Positions 45,660-58,544 of a stretch of 64,000 bases of DNA are shown piece by piece (the first letter of the stretch is position 1; every line of letters starts with the position of its first letter). The notes beneath the pieces are model-generated. The model made no database searches, had not been told where the DNA came from, and was given only the letters and a program-made list of their open reading frames with translations. This DNA comes from Isoetes taiwanensis (lineage: Eukaryota; Streptophyta; Lycopodiopsida; Isoetales; Isoetaceae). The stretch lies in the NCBI GenBank assembly GCA_021234155.1, contig JAJEKV010000006.1:29238327-29302326 (forward strand), read 5' to 3'. The translations under genes and the position numbers were made by a program.

Positions 45660-47180
45660 CTACTCTGTGGTCAATCATATACAGGATCATCCACATGCAT
45701 TATTTAACATTTCCATTTCATAATCAGCCTTTTCCATGTGAGGTTCAGATAGCATATGTCTGACATGATCATGTGCATTATGGCCGAAAGCGGACATCAA
45801 AGCATTGCCTTTCACATTGCAGTGTACCCTCGCAAGAATTAGGCAATGTTACCTATACACAAATATCAAGTTGCACTATACCCTTAAGTAAGCTTCTGGA
45901 GCAAGGCCTAAGAGATCTACATGCAAGTACTATGACATAAATCGGGTTTGCTCCCATAGTTTCTCGATAGCAAAGCCCCTCCATACCATCCCCCTCAGTT
46001 GTATTAGTAAGGATGCCAGTAAATATAATACTGCTTGCTTCAATGCCTCAACTTTGCATTTGATCCAAGCACTTCACAGCGCCAGCAATTTCATCAAGCT
46101 AATAATTGCTCTTCATGATATCACGTTCCTCTGAGAAGAGCTGTCAAAGATGCATATCAACTATGGTATTCCCCAGGATTTGTACTCCTCACAGATATAT
46201 CTGCCATGACCTATGGCGTTGAGTTCCAGAAGACTTACAAATGTGCCTTTGCTCGGCTTTATTCTCCCATGTCGCATGCGCTTGCTCAAAGCATTGAAGA
46301 GAAAGAACACCTTCATCATAATCTCTCAATCATTGCACCCCATGCCACGACATCCCCATAACATAATCTATCAAAGATACCAAGTAAATCTTCTAAGCTT
46401 TTGCATTTTTGCATTCCTGTCAATGAGTACTACCAATTACGTTGTCAAATTGAAGCCCTCTTTCAATGACCAGCTTTTGAATCTACCTGCCATGCTCTCT
46501 AGCTCCTCGCTAGCACATGCCTTTAAGATGCTGAATTTTCTGGATTTTCACCTTGTTGCTGCAGGAAGAAAGCCTTCACCATTATGGCCATATCCTGCAG
46601 ACATTTCTGAATACTCATGTCCTGATCTATTGCAGAAACGCAGCCACATGCTTTCCATAGGCTAGAATATATGTTCGACTTGCGCCCTGCCATTTCACCT
46701 TCCCCCAGCTTAGAAAGCGTGTCAACAATTGCAACCCATGCAGGTTGATCTGGCTCAAAAACCCTGCTGAATGCATGGTTTGCTTCAGCCAAAATTACAG
46801 AGGCAAACAGATGGATAAAGACATCATACAAATCTAGCCCACTATTTTTCCTCAACTGTATTCAGCTACCAAGGATTAAGCCTCGCCCCTCATTGCATGC
46901 TTCCAGCAAACGGTGAGCGAGTCTTTGGAAAGAGGAACTCCTTGTTGCTAATGCTTGTGCTCCGCAGAGTTAAGTGCATCAATCAGCCATCCCAATTGGG
47001 GTCTGCTCTGATATGCAAATTGAATACTCTGAAGATTTAAGGCATTGCACACCAAATTCATGATGGCTATATCTGGTTTTGTACATCCATCAGGCTTTCT
47101 TGTCCATGATCGTCGACTGTTATTTTGCTTGCAGATAAGTTACAAACGATCTAGCCAACAAACGTTTATTTGTATGGCAT
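45660..47180 (-). pseudogene. PPR pseudogene, duplicate copy A (highly decayed)
   Basis: This region parallels 48445-50400 along its length. It begins with ATCATATACAGG (45676 and 48457), continues through CATGTCTGACATGATCA-type words, and ends with CTTGTCCATGATCG (about 47099 and 50328). Protein text is only locally readable on the minus strand, for example ILAEANHAFSRVFEPDQPAW, VAIVDTLSKLGEGEMA and KACGCVSAIDQ. These equal strings in copy B almost word for word. Frameshifts and deletions are frequent. It is clearly older or less constrained than copy B. Confidence 0.8.
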
Positions 47181-47199
47181 CTAAAGATATTTTCCAATG

Positions 47200-48440
47200 G
47201 CCACCTGGATTTCGTATGCTTCGAGCACTATATCATTCCTTGTCTTGTCTGTGCAAAAAGATCATGTTTCTTCCAATCTTCAAGTCCTATAAGTGAACCA
47301 GCTACATTCCTGCTGAAACCTCACTCATCTGGCAATAATTTAAACGAACACAGAAATTATTTAAGAGTATTAAGTATGAGCCTGCATTTCAGCAGGAAAA
47401 TTCCCTGCAAGTTTAAGTTTGTGACTATAAACATGCAAACATTATCATAGTTTTGAGAAATGGTGTTGGAACTTCCTGGGCAGAATAAATTGACCATCTT
47501 TGATGTGCAGACAACAAGGGCAGGCAGGGTTTGAAGTCTTGGACTCACTAGCATATATTAGGAAAAAGGGCTACGATAGCTGATAGGCTTCCATGTCAAA
47601 TCCCTTTCTGCACTGTCAAAATTGCCTCGGGGGCACAAAGGGAAGCATGGTTTGAACTCTAAAGATGGTAGTCAAAATGTTTAGATGGTTCCCATATCTA
47701 GAGTCTTTTCTGATCCCTCCCTTGGAGGGTGCAAGCAACTAAGGAGACATGCAGCATTGCCAACGGTCATTCATTTGAATGCTAATTGGTAAAGCAGTTC
47801 CAATATCTAGAGTCTTTTCCGATTCCGCCCTTGGGAGGGTCCAAGCAACTAAGGAGACATGCTCAGAATGGCATTAAAGCAAAGAAGAACAGCAACTCAG
47901 ACACCTCCTTGACTATGAAAGAAGAGGTCCAACTTCTTCATACCCAATTCCTATAAGCTCCTGAACCTCTGCACAAATTATCAATTCAGCCCATCTTATC
48001 ACTCCATTCGAACATATGACTGTCAATTCCCTTCTTAACACCTTTTTACACCTTTTGCTGTGTATCTTGTGTAGCAGAATCTCCTAAACGCAAGGGCTTA
48101 ATGAGTAAGGTGCTTAGGTTAGATTATCAGTAGACAAAGGGCCTTATGCCATTGCACAATCCAGGAATTTGCTATTAGCAAGTTGACCACAATCCAAGAC
48201 CTCCAGGGAAGGCTATGAATATCCTTAATGGCTCCTACACCATCCAATAATTGATTGTCGTAGAGACCCATATAAGTTCATGAGAACAGTATAAGAGGTA
48301 CAACAACTCCTCACAACATGAAGCAGCTACCACTTCCTGGGAGTGTGAAACTCTTGATGTCCAAATTTTCAAACGATGTTCAAAGCATGATTGGTCTCCG
48401 GTGAGGATTCCCTATAGCCAAATCAAGTTTTGTGTCAAAC
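47200..48440. other. Spacer between the PPR duplicates
   Basis: No gene. A direct repeat of about 65 bp (ATATCTAGAGTCTTTTC... to AAGGAGACATGC) occurs at about 47694-47753 and 47802-47863. Confidence 0.6.
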
Positions 48441-48451
48441 CTACACTGCTA

Positions 48452-50195
48452 TCAATCATATACAGGCTCGTCCAGATTGTGTCCATGCATACGTTTTAAC
48501 ATTGCGATTTCATTTGCAGCCTCTTTCATGTGAGCTTCAGCATACATGTCTGACATGATCACGTATACTACGGCATACAGTGGATCTAACCAAACAATTT
48601 CATCAAAGCATTGCCTCCCCAACTCCACATTGCAGTGTATCTTGCAAGCCGTAAGCAATGTCATCCATAGACAAATATCAGGTTGCAATATATCCTTAAG
48701 TAAGCCTCTACCTTCCTTAAAAGCACCCAGCACGCCTAAGAGATCTACCATGCAAGTACTATGACATAAACTGGGTTTAATACCATGGTTGATCATAGTT
48801 TTAAAATAGCAAAGGCCCTCCTCCACCATCCCTCCTCGGTTGAATCGCGGTAAGGATACCAGTAAATATTATACTGTTTGCTTCAATGCCACAACTTTTG
48901 CATTTTATGAAAGCACTGCACAGCAGTCGCAGTTTCACCAAACTGAGCATATGCTGCAATCATTGCTCCCCATGATATCACATTCCTCTGAGGCAAGCTG
49001 TCAAAGATGCTGCATGCCTCATCTAAACCCTCCACATTTAGCATACATGTCAACCATGGCATTCCCCAAGACAATGTCAGATTGTGTACTTGCAATAATT
49101 TGCTCATGAATATGTCTGCCATGACCTATGGCTACCAATGCTCCCACAACCCTTCAGAACACTTAAAAAATGTGACTTTGCTCGGCTTTACTCTCTCATG
49201 TTGCATGCACTCAAAGCATTGAGAGCAAGAATACCTTCATCATGCTCGGCATACCCTTCAATCATTGCACCCCACGCCATGACATCCCTATATGGTAATC
49301 TATCAAAAATACTAAGTGAATCTTCTAAGCTTTTGCATTTTGCGTACATATCAATGAGAGTGTTACCAATTACATTGTCAGATTGAAGCCCTCTTTCTAT
49401 GACTAGCTTGTGAATATGCCTGCCATGCTCTATAGCACCTATGCTAGCACATGCTTTTAAGATGCTGGAAAAAGTGAATTTGTCTGGATTTTCACCTTGG
49501 TGCTGCATCCTATCGAAACATTCTAGTGCAAGAACGCCTTCACCATTCTGTCCATATCCTGCAATCATCACGTTCCATGTTATCACATTCCGATCCTCTA
49601 ATTTTTCAAAAATTTTGCAGGCCTCTTCCAGTTCCTCACATTTCACATACATGTCAACAAGGGCACTTCCTATAACAACATCAGATTGAAACCCGACCTG
49701 GACAATCTGTTCATGGATACTCCTGCCCTGATCTATAGCAGATATGCAGCCACATGCTTTCAATATGCTAGGATATACAAACTTGTTTGGAATTGTGCCC
49801 TCATGATGCATTTTATTAAACAATTGAAGGGCCATCTCACCTTCCCCAAGCTTAGAAAATGTGTCAACTATTGCAACCCATGTATGTTGATCTGGCTCAG
49901 AAACCCTGTTGAATGCATGGTTTGCTTCAGCCAAACTTCCACAAGAGGAAAACAGGCGAATAAGGTAATTACTCAAGACAATAGACGAATCTAGCCCACT
50001 ATCTTTCATCAACAACTGGATTCGCCTACCAAGGATTAAGTCTCGCCGTTTATTGCATGCTTCCAGCAAACGATGAGCAAGGTCTTTGGATACAGGATCT
50101 CCTTGTTGCCAATGCCTGTGCTCCGCGAAGTTAAGTGCCTCAATCAGACATCCCAACTGGGATCCGCGTTTGGAAATACCTGCATGAATCATCAA
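48452..50195 (-). pseudogene. PPR pseudogene, duplicate copy B
   Basis: A PLS-class PPR gene that is intact for its first 335 codons (50195-49188) and then broken. The N-terminal part has an LLEACNKRRDLILGRRIQ start, then SNYLIRLFSSCGSLAEANHA, WVAIVDTFSKLGEGEMAL, SALVDMYVKCEELEEACKIF and NTLIDMYAKCKSLEDS. A frameshift lies near 49215. The text continues in another frame (HEQIIASTQSDIVLGNAMVD), shifts again at about 49035 into DEACSIFDSLPQRNVISWG, and again before VEEGLCYFKTMINHG. It ends in an E-like region (LLTACKIHCNVELG, LDPLYAVVYVIMSDMY). Three or more frame breaks make it a pseudogene. Family members act on organellar RNA. It shares an upstream region of about 0.7 kb with the divergent gene at 50.92 kb. 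Confidence 0.85.
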
Positions 50196-50920
50196 AAATA
50201 AGAAACGTAAAGACCAAGGCTATGTGGATATGCAAATAAATACCTTGACGATTCAAGGCACAGCATGCCAGACTAAGGATGAGCATGTCCGGTTTTCTAA
50301 CGGATCAGACTTTGCAAAATATGCTTGTCCATGATCGCCCGACTGTTATTTTTTTAACGTTCCAGTTCCATTTTGCAATCAAAGTTACAAATACAAAACC
50401 TTATGTGCTTATATCAGATCATCTGCAGCATATCCTTCCAACGCGTCACAGATACAGAAAATAGCCCATACATTGATCCTTGTTTACTCCCTGTAAAAGA
50501 AGACAGTAGACATGATAAATGCCAAGTCCATCAAATCCTTCTCCACAATTACTTACCCACAAGGATCATCCCCAATCCCCGCACACGGTACCTTCCATCC
50601 TCCTGCTGTCCTCATTTCCACCAAAGCTCTCACTGCCAGGCATAAATTCCATTCCCACCCACTTGACAAACAATCAAGCTCCAGAGTTACGTTGACAAAA
50701 CTGGGCGTAAATTTTCCAGGCCGCAAAAAGGGGAAAAAAATGCTTACCATCTCGAGGAAGGATCTTGCAGAGTAGCTGAGGCAAAAATCAAAGGAAAAGG
50801 CTCTAAAACGGGCAACCCAAAAAGGCTCTAAACAAAAAGATTGGAGCAAAAGGCTAGAAGGCTGGAAATAAAAAGATGGAGGAGACCCACACATTGTTAC
50901 ATTGTTTTGAGAGATCGAGG

Positions 50921-51448
50921 ATGGCGAGCTGCCTAGGCGGATGGTGGAAAAGCTTGAAGGGGGGGCATTCCGACGACGGAGAAGAATACACCATTCTGGG
51001 AAGAGAAAGCGAAGGGGAGGGCTTTACGGCAGCCCTAAGAAGAACAGACAAGAGATCCCTTCAACAACTGTACCAAGGAAAACAATACGAGGCCAGATTT
51101 TACGTGTACTCGGATTGCAGCACCAGGCTCTTCTTTCCGGAGCTAGACCAGGAAATGGGCACACTCTATGCCAGCCTGGACCATGCCACGTTTGCAGCCT
51201 CTGCTGAGCTGGCTGGCCGCTTGGAGCAGCAATTTCTTGAGGTTGAAGCCCTTCGTGGCTCCATCGATCCCTCTCTTTTGCTCCCCCCTTTGCCTTCTCC
51301 TAATTGTAGCCATCCTTTCTGGGAGCCCACAATTGAAGCCATCTATAGCTCCCTTGTGTTTGTGGATTTTCGGAGAGAGAATTGTGGTGCTGCTGCTCCT
51401 TTACGTCCGTTTAGCTTCTCTGGGTTATGCTTCTTCAATCCCTTTTGA
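50921..51448 (+). CDS. Orphan protein, intact
   Basis: An uninterrupted frame of 175 codons from the ATG at 50921 (context GAGGATGGCGAG, favourable for plants). An upstream in-frame ATG at 50876 would add 15 residues. The protein begins MASCLGGWWKSL, has an acidic patch (HSDDGEEYTILGRESEGEG), then a helix-prone core (DKRSLQQLYQGKQYEARFYV, AASAELAGRLEQQFLEVEAL), a proline/serine stretch (LLLPPLPSPN) and a hydrophobic end with FWEPTIEAIYSSLVFVDF. There is no signal peptide or membrane segment. I do not recognise the family. The balanced composition and lack of stops, unlike the decayed neighbours, suggest a real gene or first exon. It is divergent to PPR copy B. Confidence 0.55.
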   Translation: MASCLGGWWKSLKGGHSDDGEEYTILGRESEGEGFTAALRRTDKRSLQQLYQGKQYEARFYVYSDCSTRLFFPELDQEMGTLYASLDHATFAASAELAGRLEQQFLEVEALRGSIDPSLLLPPLPSPNCSHPFWEPTIEAIYSSLVFVDFRRENCGAAAPLRPFSFSGLCFFNPF

Positions 51449-51449
51449 A

Positions 51450-54240
51450 TGTATGAAAAAAAAGCTCCATCCTCACATTTGCTACAAAGAAGAAAGCTCT
51501 CCTACAAAAAAGAAGCCCATATATGGCAGATAAAGTGACAATTGCAATGGCCTCCTCGGTGGTGAGAGTATGGCAATGGCCTCCTTAGTGATGAGAGTAT
51601 AACAACTCATATGCAAGACACCTTAATTTTTAGATGGCCTCGTTAGTGACGAGAGTATAACAACTCATATGCAAGACACTTAACTTTAGGTGGATGCAAC
51701 CAAATCCAAGTTCTTTGAAGTTTATCTTGAAGTTCATTAGTCAATAGCAAAAGAGGTTATTCTTAGGATCTTTTTGCTTCTAATTATAACTTGGAAAAAC
51801 AATTGGAATAAGCCATATTTTTCTGGGTTTGTGTTAATGGCTAGTTGAAGTTATCGAATCAATTTGAATCCAAGAGGCCCGCCTCTGATTGTTTTCTATG
51901 TTAACACACAAAGTCAGAACAACTCTTTGAAACGAAAGATGCATAGTCCACATAAGTAGAAACATCCCAGCTAGGAAATGGCAACTTTGGCCTGGTGCAG
52001 TGTTAATATCAAGACTTGTGTATGGATCAAGTATTAACTTTAAAGTTCGTGTCTTTGACCGATGAGTTAGGGCCGATTCCACATGCGGCCGATGGAAGTA
52101 TCATGTAAAAACTCAATTTCAAACTCTCTATTTTTGAGCACATAACCCGGTGATTCCACGGCGGCACCGAGTTATCAAATTCGAGATCTACTACGATGGT
52201 TAGATTGATGCCGAAGATGTGGCGAAATCCCCAGCCAGCCTAGTTAACTATTTTGAAAATGCCGGGACATTCCCCATCATTTAAATCCAAAGCTTGGAAG
52301 CTAAGCGGCAGTGTTCCGGAGTGTTTTAGCTTCAAAGCGAGTGTTTTGGTAATTGCCAGCACTAGTTAATGGAATCAGAGCAAAGGAGCCAGTTAAGGCG
52401 TGCCATCACGGGATTGGGTTTCAGCAAAGTGACAGGCCCTTAACTCCTCTAGTCGAATCTGGCCCTTACTAGATTGGGGACTTACTCGGACCTTTGTTTC
52501 AAGTCGTTGCATTGTTTTGGAATCCTTAGTTTAGTAGATAGCAATGTCTTAATAATAGTGCCATCGCTTTGCATGGGAAACTTGAGATTATTATCTCCTT
52601 AAGTTATAAAAAAAAATCATGAAAGTCCTATTCAACTAGAAACTGAGTAGTGTCTATGATATAGAAATGCATTTGCCTAATTGCTTAACAAGAGAGCATG
52701 ACAGATCTTATTACTGCCTTTGTGGACAACCCAATTAGTAGAAGTGCCCAATGATCAAAAGGATCGTAGAAGCATCTCCACAACTATCTGGAGAAGCAAA
52801 AAAATGTTAGGCTATGACTGCCAACTTTTTGCCACTTTGTTGTTCAATGCTTCAAATTCTTAATTATTTTATTAATATACTTGATAGTCCGCCTTTGGAA
52901 TAGATAAAGGATGCATCCCTACTGTCCTCATGCTATACTCGTTGAAAATTTTACTGAAAATAATACAAAACAATGGAGTAGGATGTATTTGCATGCATAT
53001 ATGGTAAACACTAATAAGTGTAAGCATCAGATTGACGAGTGAATGAAGCAGCGGTTGAAGAATTAAAGAAGTAATTCATTTCTTAGAGTAACTAAAGTTA
53101 TGTAATTATTACTTATGCTATTTCTGGAGCTTGCATTCATGTGCTCTGATTATAATTGTGTACATCTTTATGCATATATGATAATTTACCTTGAGGGTTA
53201 AGAGTTCCCATTTTTTATTTAGGTTGGTAAACTTACTTCTGGCCGCATATAAGGAAGCAAGATATCCAAGTTGTTCAACTTTCTTTTTTTTTTGTTGCAT
53301 AGAGAATGGTATAAGGAAGCAGGATATGCAGGTACACAATTTATGCTTACACTATATTGCTGTTGTATTTGATTTGCTTAACATGCATCCATTATAACCA
53401 AGCAGACCTGCTTTGTTTTCTTCATGGTATTTTTCTTTTGCTACATTGGATTATGTCTCCTAAATGTGGAGTCTATGCATTTAATGCATATGTTCCTAAG
53501 TTTGTGTAAGACGTCTTTCTTTCTATGCTTAATCTGCAAATATACACATTTGTAATTATTTTCACAGGGCGGTCTGTAAGTGCTAATCGCTCTTAGTCAT
53601 GTGCTATAACCAAATTGAGCTATTACAATAACTTAGGCTAGATGATAAGCCTTGGCATATCATTTGTATGATATTTGTATTTCTTTTGTGGATTTGTTTT
53701 CCCTGAACTGCTTCCACTTTCTTACAGGCACAAGCATTGGGTCCATGTGCAATAGGTCTTCATGTGTGCTCTTCTAGATGCACTTATTATTGCAACACTA
53801 AATATTACATTGCATGAAGAAAAATATTAATTATTTCATTAAGAGTCTCTAGTACACAGCTCATCTTAAGGTTTTCTGCACGTGTTAGAATAAATTACTA
53901 ACTTAGACTAGATATATGGCTCAACTTTTGTCCATTTTACAGATTGATGTTGTAGAGCAACAAATCCAATTCTTTCAAACTACTTTTTATAGTTGTATAG
54001 TGTTGATTTTCCAATTGCATTATATTAATACAGCCATCTCTTGACATACAACCAGGTGGCATTAGATTCTGGATTGGCTATGGGAAACAATTCAAAAGTC
54101 TACAAGTTGAATACCCATGTAAAGGTATGAAGAAGGTACTACTAAAAATTCCTTTTCTATAAACACTATAGAGTGCACAATAATTGGCAATGGTAAAGGT
54201 TTTGTGGTTCTATATCCAGAGATTCCAAAGATCAGGTTAA
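51450..54240. other. Non-coding stretch with minor repeats
   Basis: A repeated TGGCCTC-TTAGTGA-GAGAGTATAACAA unit lies at 51578-51621 and 51635-51679, with a partial copy before it. The rest is AT-rich and intron-like, with splice-like signals (TTTCTTACAG at 53728, for example). No exon could be assigned to a protein. Confidence 0.5.
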
Positions 54241-54479
54241 CAAGACAGTATTTTGGTGAGAGACTCGTCTGGAGGGGGAAAACCGGCTAGATAGGCATAT
54301 CTTTCATCACAGCAGTGTACAAATATTTTGAAAAAATATCTAAGGTGGAGGGTAGTCCCCAATTGGGTCTGACTACCCACTAATAATAATAAAGGGGACC
54401 TGCCATAGGAACAACCCAGGCCCCTTTGAAGATGGCGTAAAATAAGAAAGGCAAATAGGAGGCAACGTGCGAAAGTTTA

Positions 54480-54560
54480 TCACCGGGATGAAAAACCCAG
54501 CCCTTCGGGGTTTCGAGGAAAACCCTAATGATAAACCTTCGCCCACGGCTCCAAATGAAA
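54480..54560 (-). repeat. LINE 3' end with conserved hairpin, copy 2
   Basis: On the minus strand TTTTCCTCGAAACCCC, a short loop and GGGTTTTTCATCCC form the same hairpin as at 33.44 and 62.39 kb. The coding part of the element is not recognisable in the flanking DNA. Confidence 0.5.
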
Positions 54561-54918
54561 AGCCCGCACCATCAAAGTGGAGATCATTGATGAAAAAGTC
54601 GAGGAAGCACAAGATCGAGGGTTGCAAATAAGGCGATTCCTCTCGAACCCAACATGAGAGCCATAAGAAAGAAACAAATGGCCATGATCACCCCTCAAAA
54701 CTCAAGGTAAAAGAAAAATGAACCAAATGCATTAGACATTAAAATAGAATAGGAGGGAAGTAACTCAAAAAAAAACTCGAGTTCCCCACAGTTGGATGAG
54801 ATGGCCTGCAAAGAAACAACGTAAAAAGAAGCACATAACTCAAAAATATAAGCCATCACGCCGGCTCGGCGAAACCCCCCACGGAGGCATAACAAATCAC
54901 AATCCTTCAATAATAGAA

Positions 54919-55130
54919 GGGGCTGGTCACGCGAGCCACGCGATATAACATCCTAAATCCACATAACCTCTCAAACCGCAGTGGCTATATCACGCGTGCC
55001 ACACGAGAAATGACAAATACTTCAAGAATAAAAAGGCTTGATCACGCAGCCGGGCGACATAACATCATATCTTAACACAACATAACCTATAAAATACAGA
55101 GGGGCTGGTCACGCGAGCCACGCGATATAG
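54919..55130. repeat. Four diverged CACGCG repeats
   Basis: Units starting GGGGCTGGTCACGCGAGCC (54919), GTGGCTATATCACGCGTGCC (54981), AAGGCTTGATCACGCAGCC (55033) and GGGGCTGGTCACGCGAGCC (55101) are separated by 52-68 bases of AT-rich DNA with CATAAC words. Confidence 0.85.
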
Positions 55131-55189
55131 AAGCACAAATCAAAAATGAAAAAACATGAATGTAAACAACTTAGGGTGGGAAGGGAGGG

Positions 55190-57434
55190 AACTGAGACAA
55201 AAAACCTGCTGTCAGAAGACGCCGATAATGGAGAAAGAGCTCAACAACGTATATATAGCCTCGTCTCTCCCCAAAATGGCGATCCGATGGTGTCGAATCG
55301 CATGCATTTTGGAGAGAGACTTCGTCTGAGGGGAAAACCGGCCGATCAAAAGAGAACTTCCATTTCAAAGCCTAGGGTGATGAGACAGGGATATCAAGTC
55401 AGTATTGGCACAAAAGGAAGATGGCGTAGAACAATAGGTAAGGTCGGATCTAAAAGGAAGAAAAGAAGAGTGAAATACATTAAGGAAAGGGAATAAAGAC
55501 AACAACTCATCAAGATGAAAAAAGCTAAAAACGTCAACACTAGGCTTAGGTTCTACCAAAAACCATGATAAAACTGGAACTAAAGAATCACTAGACAATA
55601 AAGTACTAGATATTTAAAGATGCTTGATAATACTAAACATGGGATAAAACGAGAGGAGGTATGAGACAAACAAGACAATTAGAACAAAACGGATGAATCG
55701 AAAAAAAGCCTAGGAACGAAAAAATAACAGGAAGTACAAAAGGAGCATAGGGAAGGGCACAAAAATACCCGTAGGCAAGCTCGTCAAGATACAAAAAAAT
55801 AAATGGAAATCTAATGCATGAACATGGAAACAGCGAAATACATGGAAACATAGAAGCAGGAGCAACACAGGGCAAAGAAAACCTAAGTAACAATCACCTA
55901 GAAAAAATCTAAAAACAAAATGAAACCACGGACTCGAAGGCATATACTTATCTTATAAGGGATGCAAAGTGCACAAAAATTTAAAGAGGAAAAATGTAGC
56001 ATGCATATGTGTAAATGAAGTATGGAAATGTGCAACATAGGAGAACTCCATGGAAAAAGGAAATAATGAAAGCAAGGACATGGAAAATTTAAAGAGGAAC
56101 AATGTAGCAAGTATAACTTACAATAATGTTTGAAACTGCGCAAAGAAAACTCCATGGAAAAAGGAAATAACGAAAGCAAGGACATGGAAAATTTAAAGAG
56201 GAACAATGTAGCAAAAGAAAAAATGGACGTGTGAAATTTAAAGAGGAAACAATGGAGGAATGTTGTTGCGTCTGAATGCAAAAATTGTTTGGCAGTGAAC
56301 GAATCGAACACCGCAACCAATCCAAAGGCAAGCCACATAACCTAGCCACAAAACCAATACCAAAGTATTAATTTTTAAAGAAACAAATAAAATATATAGC
56401 ATTGTTTGACGACCCATAATCCCTAAATCAAAAGCTACAGAAAACGGCGGCCGCTCTAGCCCTGCACTCCATAGACGCTGCCATCGGTCCCTACTTTTTT
56501 ATTGCGGGTTGAAAACCCGAGAGATGGATGGGTTGTTCATAATCAAGGTTGCAGCCACCAAAAATCCGCCACCACGGACTTGAGATAGATCTGGTTCCAA
56601 AAGCGTATCCGGATATCCAATCCAAATGATAAATCTGCAAAAATCTTGAAAACACAAGCGCATAAGAGATCTGCGGGCATGCCACTATTTATTCCAAAAC
56701 TCAGAGAAAATGTTAGCCGACCGCCAATCTAAAGAAGCTTGAGTAAGACCGGTTAATCATGGAGAATCATCAATGTGAAACGGCCCAGTAACTGGAAGAA
56801 AATAGATAGAGCCCAATAACTGGAAGAAATTAGATAGAATCAAAGCTACGGAGGTGCTGGCCTAATCTGAAAGAACCAAGAAAAAACGTAAAAAATAAAA
56901 ATCACGCTGATCCACTAGAAAAATCTAATAAACCCATGTCAAACCCTATCTCAAAGATGATGAAGAAGCCACCGACAAGAGCAAACATGTCTTTGCCGGA
57001 GGAAAAACCTAGCTTTGTGCAAGACGAACTCGCCATGCAAACCGTTGTGCCCAAAAACAAAGTAAGCTGCTTGAAAGGCACCGACAACCAAATCCTTGAC
57101 GCCTGCTGGGCTGGACGGATCTGCATAGAAAACCATATCCACAGAAAGGACGGATCTGCATAGAAAACCTTATCCCCAGAAAGAAAAAATAATTCGTTAT
57201 GGTAGGAGAAGCTATAGTAGGAGAAGCGTGGGAGGAAGCAAAACTTATTGTAGGAGAAGCGTGGAAGGAAGCAAAACTTGTAGAGCTAACAGAGCAGAAA
57301 GAAAGAGAGCTCAAACTGAGACAAAAAAAACTGCTGTGAGAAGACGCCGATAATGGAGAAAGAGCTCAACAACGTATATATAGCCTCGTCTCTCCCCAAA
57401 ATGGCGATCCGATGGTGTCGAATCGCATGCATTT
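55190..57434 (+). repeat. Element bounded by a 120 bp direct repeat with a TATA box
   Basis: The terminal copies, 55190-55310 and 57314-57434, are nearly identical. Each contains AACGTATATATAGCCTCG, a clear TATA-like box, followed by TCTCTCCCCAAAATGG. The 2 kb between them has no recognisable protein. It holds a 105 bp tandem pair at 56044-56215 and smaller repeats at 56790-56840 and 57110-57270. A duplicated promoter, a TRIM-like non-autonomous retroelement, or an unequal-exchange product would all fit. Confidence 0.65.
56044..56215. repeat. 105 bp spaced tandem repeat
   Basis: A unit with AACTCCATGGAAAAAGGAAA and GGACATGGAAAATTTAAAGA occurs at 56044-56110 and 56149-56215. A partial third copy lies near 55978. 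Confidence 0.85.
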
Positions 57435-57439
57435 GCTAC

Positions 57440-58440
57440 ATAGTGTATATGTCCTATTTAGTGGCAAGAAAATGCATGTTACAAGCAGTGGAAAGAAAAT
57501 ACAGAAATGCATGCACTATAGTCTTTTTTTGATTGAAGGCTATAGCACGCACTATAGTCATTGTCAAACATTTGTATTTCTTGATGCTAAATTGATTTAT
57601 TTGGCTTGGATCATTCTGTTGCATTATTGGAATGAATCGAAAGAAGATTTTATGCTGCACTATGCTCCACCACTGTTGACAATGCACTGCCAAAACAATT
57701 GATTAAAGATGTATCATGTTATGCTTTCGAAAATTATTAATTTATGATTGTCGAACTTGCAAACAAGTTTGACAGGAGAGCCAACTTCTGCATGTCTGCA
57801 TCTTTGAACAACAATTAATTATGTAATAAGAAATATTAAAGATATCCAATTATACGTTCAATTATATGTCTTCCTGCATGTAACTTCAAAGGGTTTATGA
57901 AATATTTTTTATTATTGAAAACAAGTAGGAATCCAAATATTATTGCCAACTCTAACTCATTATATGATCAAATTAAATAAGCTCATTCACTTCCTTATGC
58001 AATCAAATCGATACTACCTCGGATTCTTGAATGCCATTTCAAATATGACACTACATCAATTTGCTAATGTCATCTTGGTGCAATCAAATACACACTACCT
58101 CAATTTGTTGAACATCATGTAGTCTATCATTTAAAAGTTAGTAATTCCACATCGTAGTTCATCTCAAAGTCCTTAAGCACTATTCGACATTTTTTTTTTT
58201 TTAGATTTTGAAGGAAGAGAATAAACACACATAGTGAGGCTTGCCCCTATATACTTCTTCGACCAAACGAGTTTTGTAACACAAAATTTACCATTGCCCC
58301 TCACCTCCCTTTACAACTAATATACATATCACATATGAATATGTGCCCATTTTGCTCCCTCCCATTCCCTTGTGAACTTCGAAGATCTTATAGAGATGAT
58401 TGATGTAGTCCCCCTCTCTCTCCCGGCCTCTCCCAAATAG
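57440..58440. other. Non-coding stretch
   Basis: AT-rich, no gene recognised. A 57412-57702 open frame has no family signature. A C-rich low-complexity zone begins near 58400. Confidence 0.5.
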
Positions 58441-58544
58441 CCCTACTCCCCTCTCTCTAAGCCCCCCACTCCCCTTGCATAGACCCCCTTGATTTGCCCC
58501 TTCTTCTCTTTCTCTCTCTAGGGTTTACAATCTCTCTAGACCCA

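Noticed and set aside
51834-54240. Intron/exon-like alternation with TTACAG acceptors, considered as a large split gene.
   Set aside because: None of the candidate exons gives recognisable protein, and open frames are at background length.
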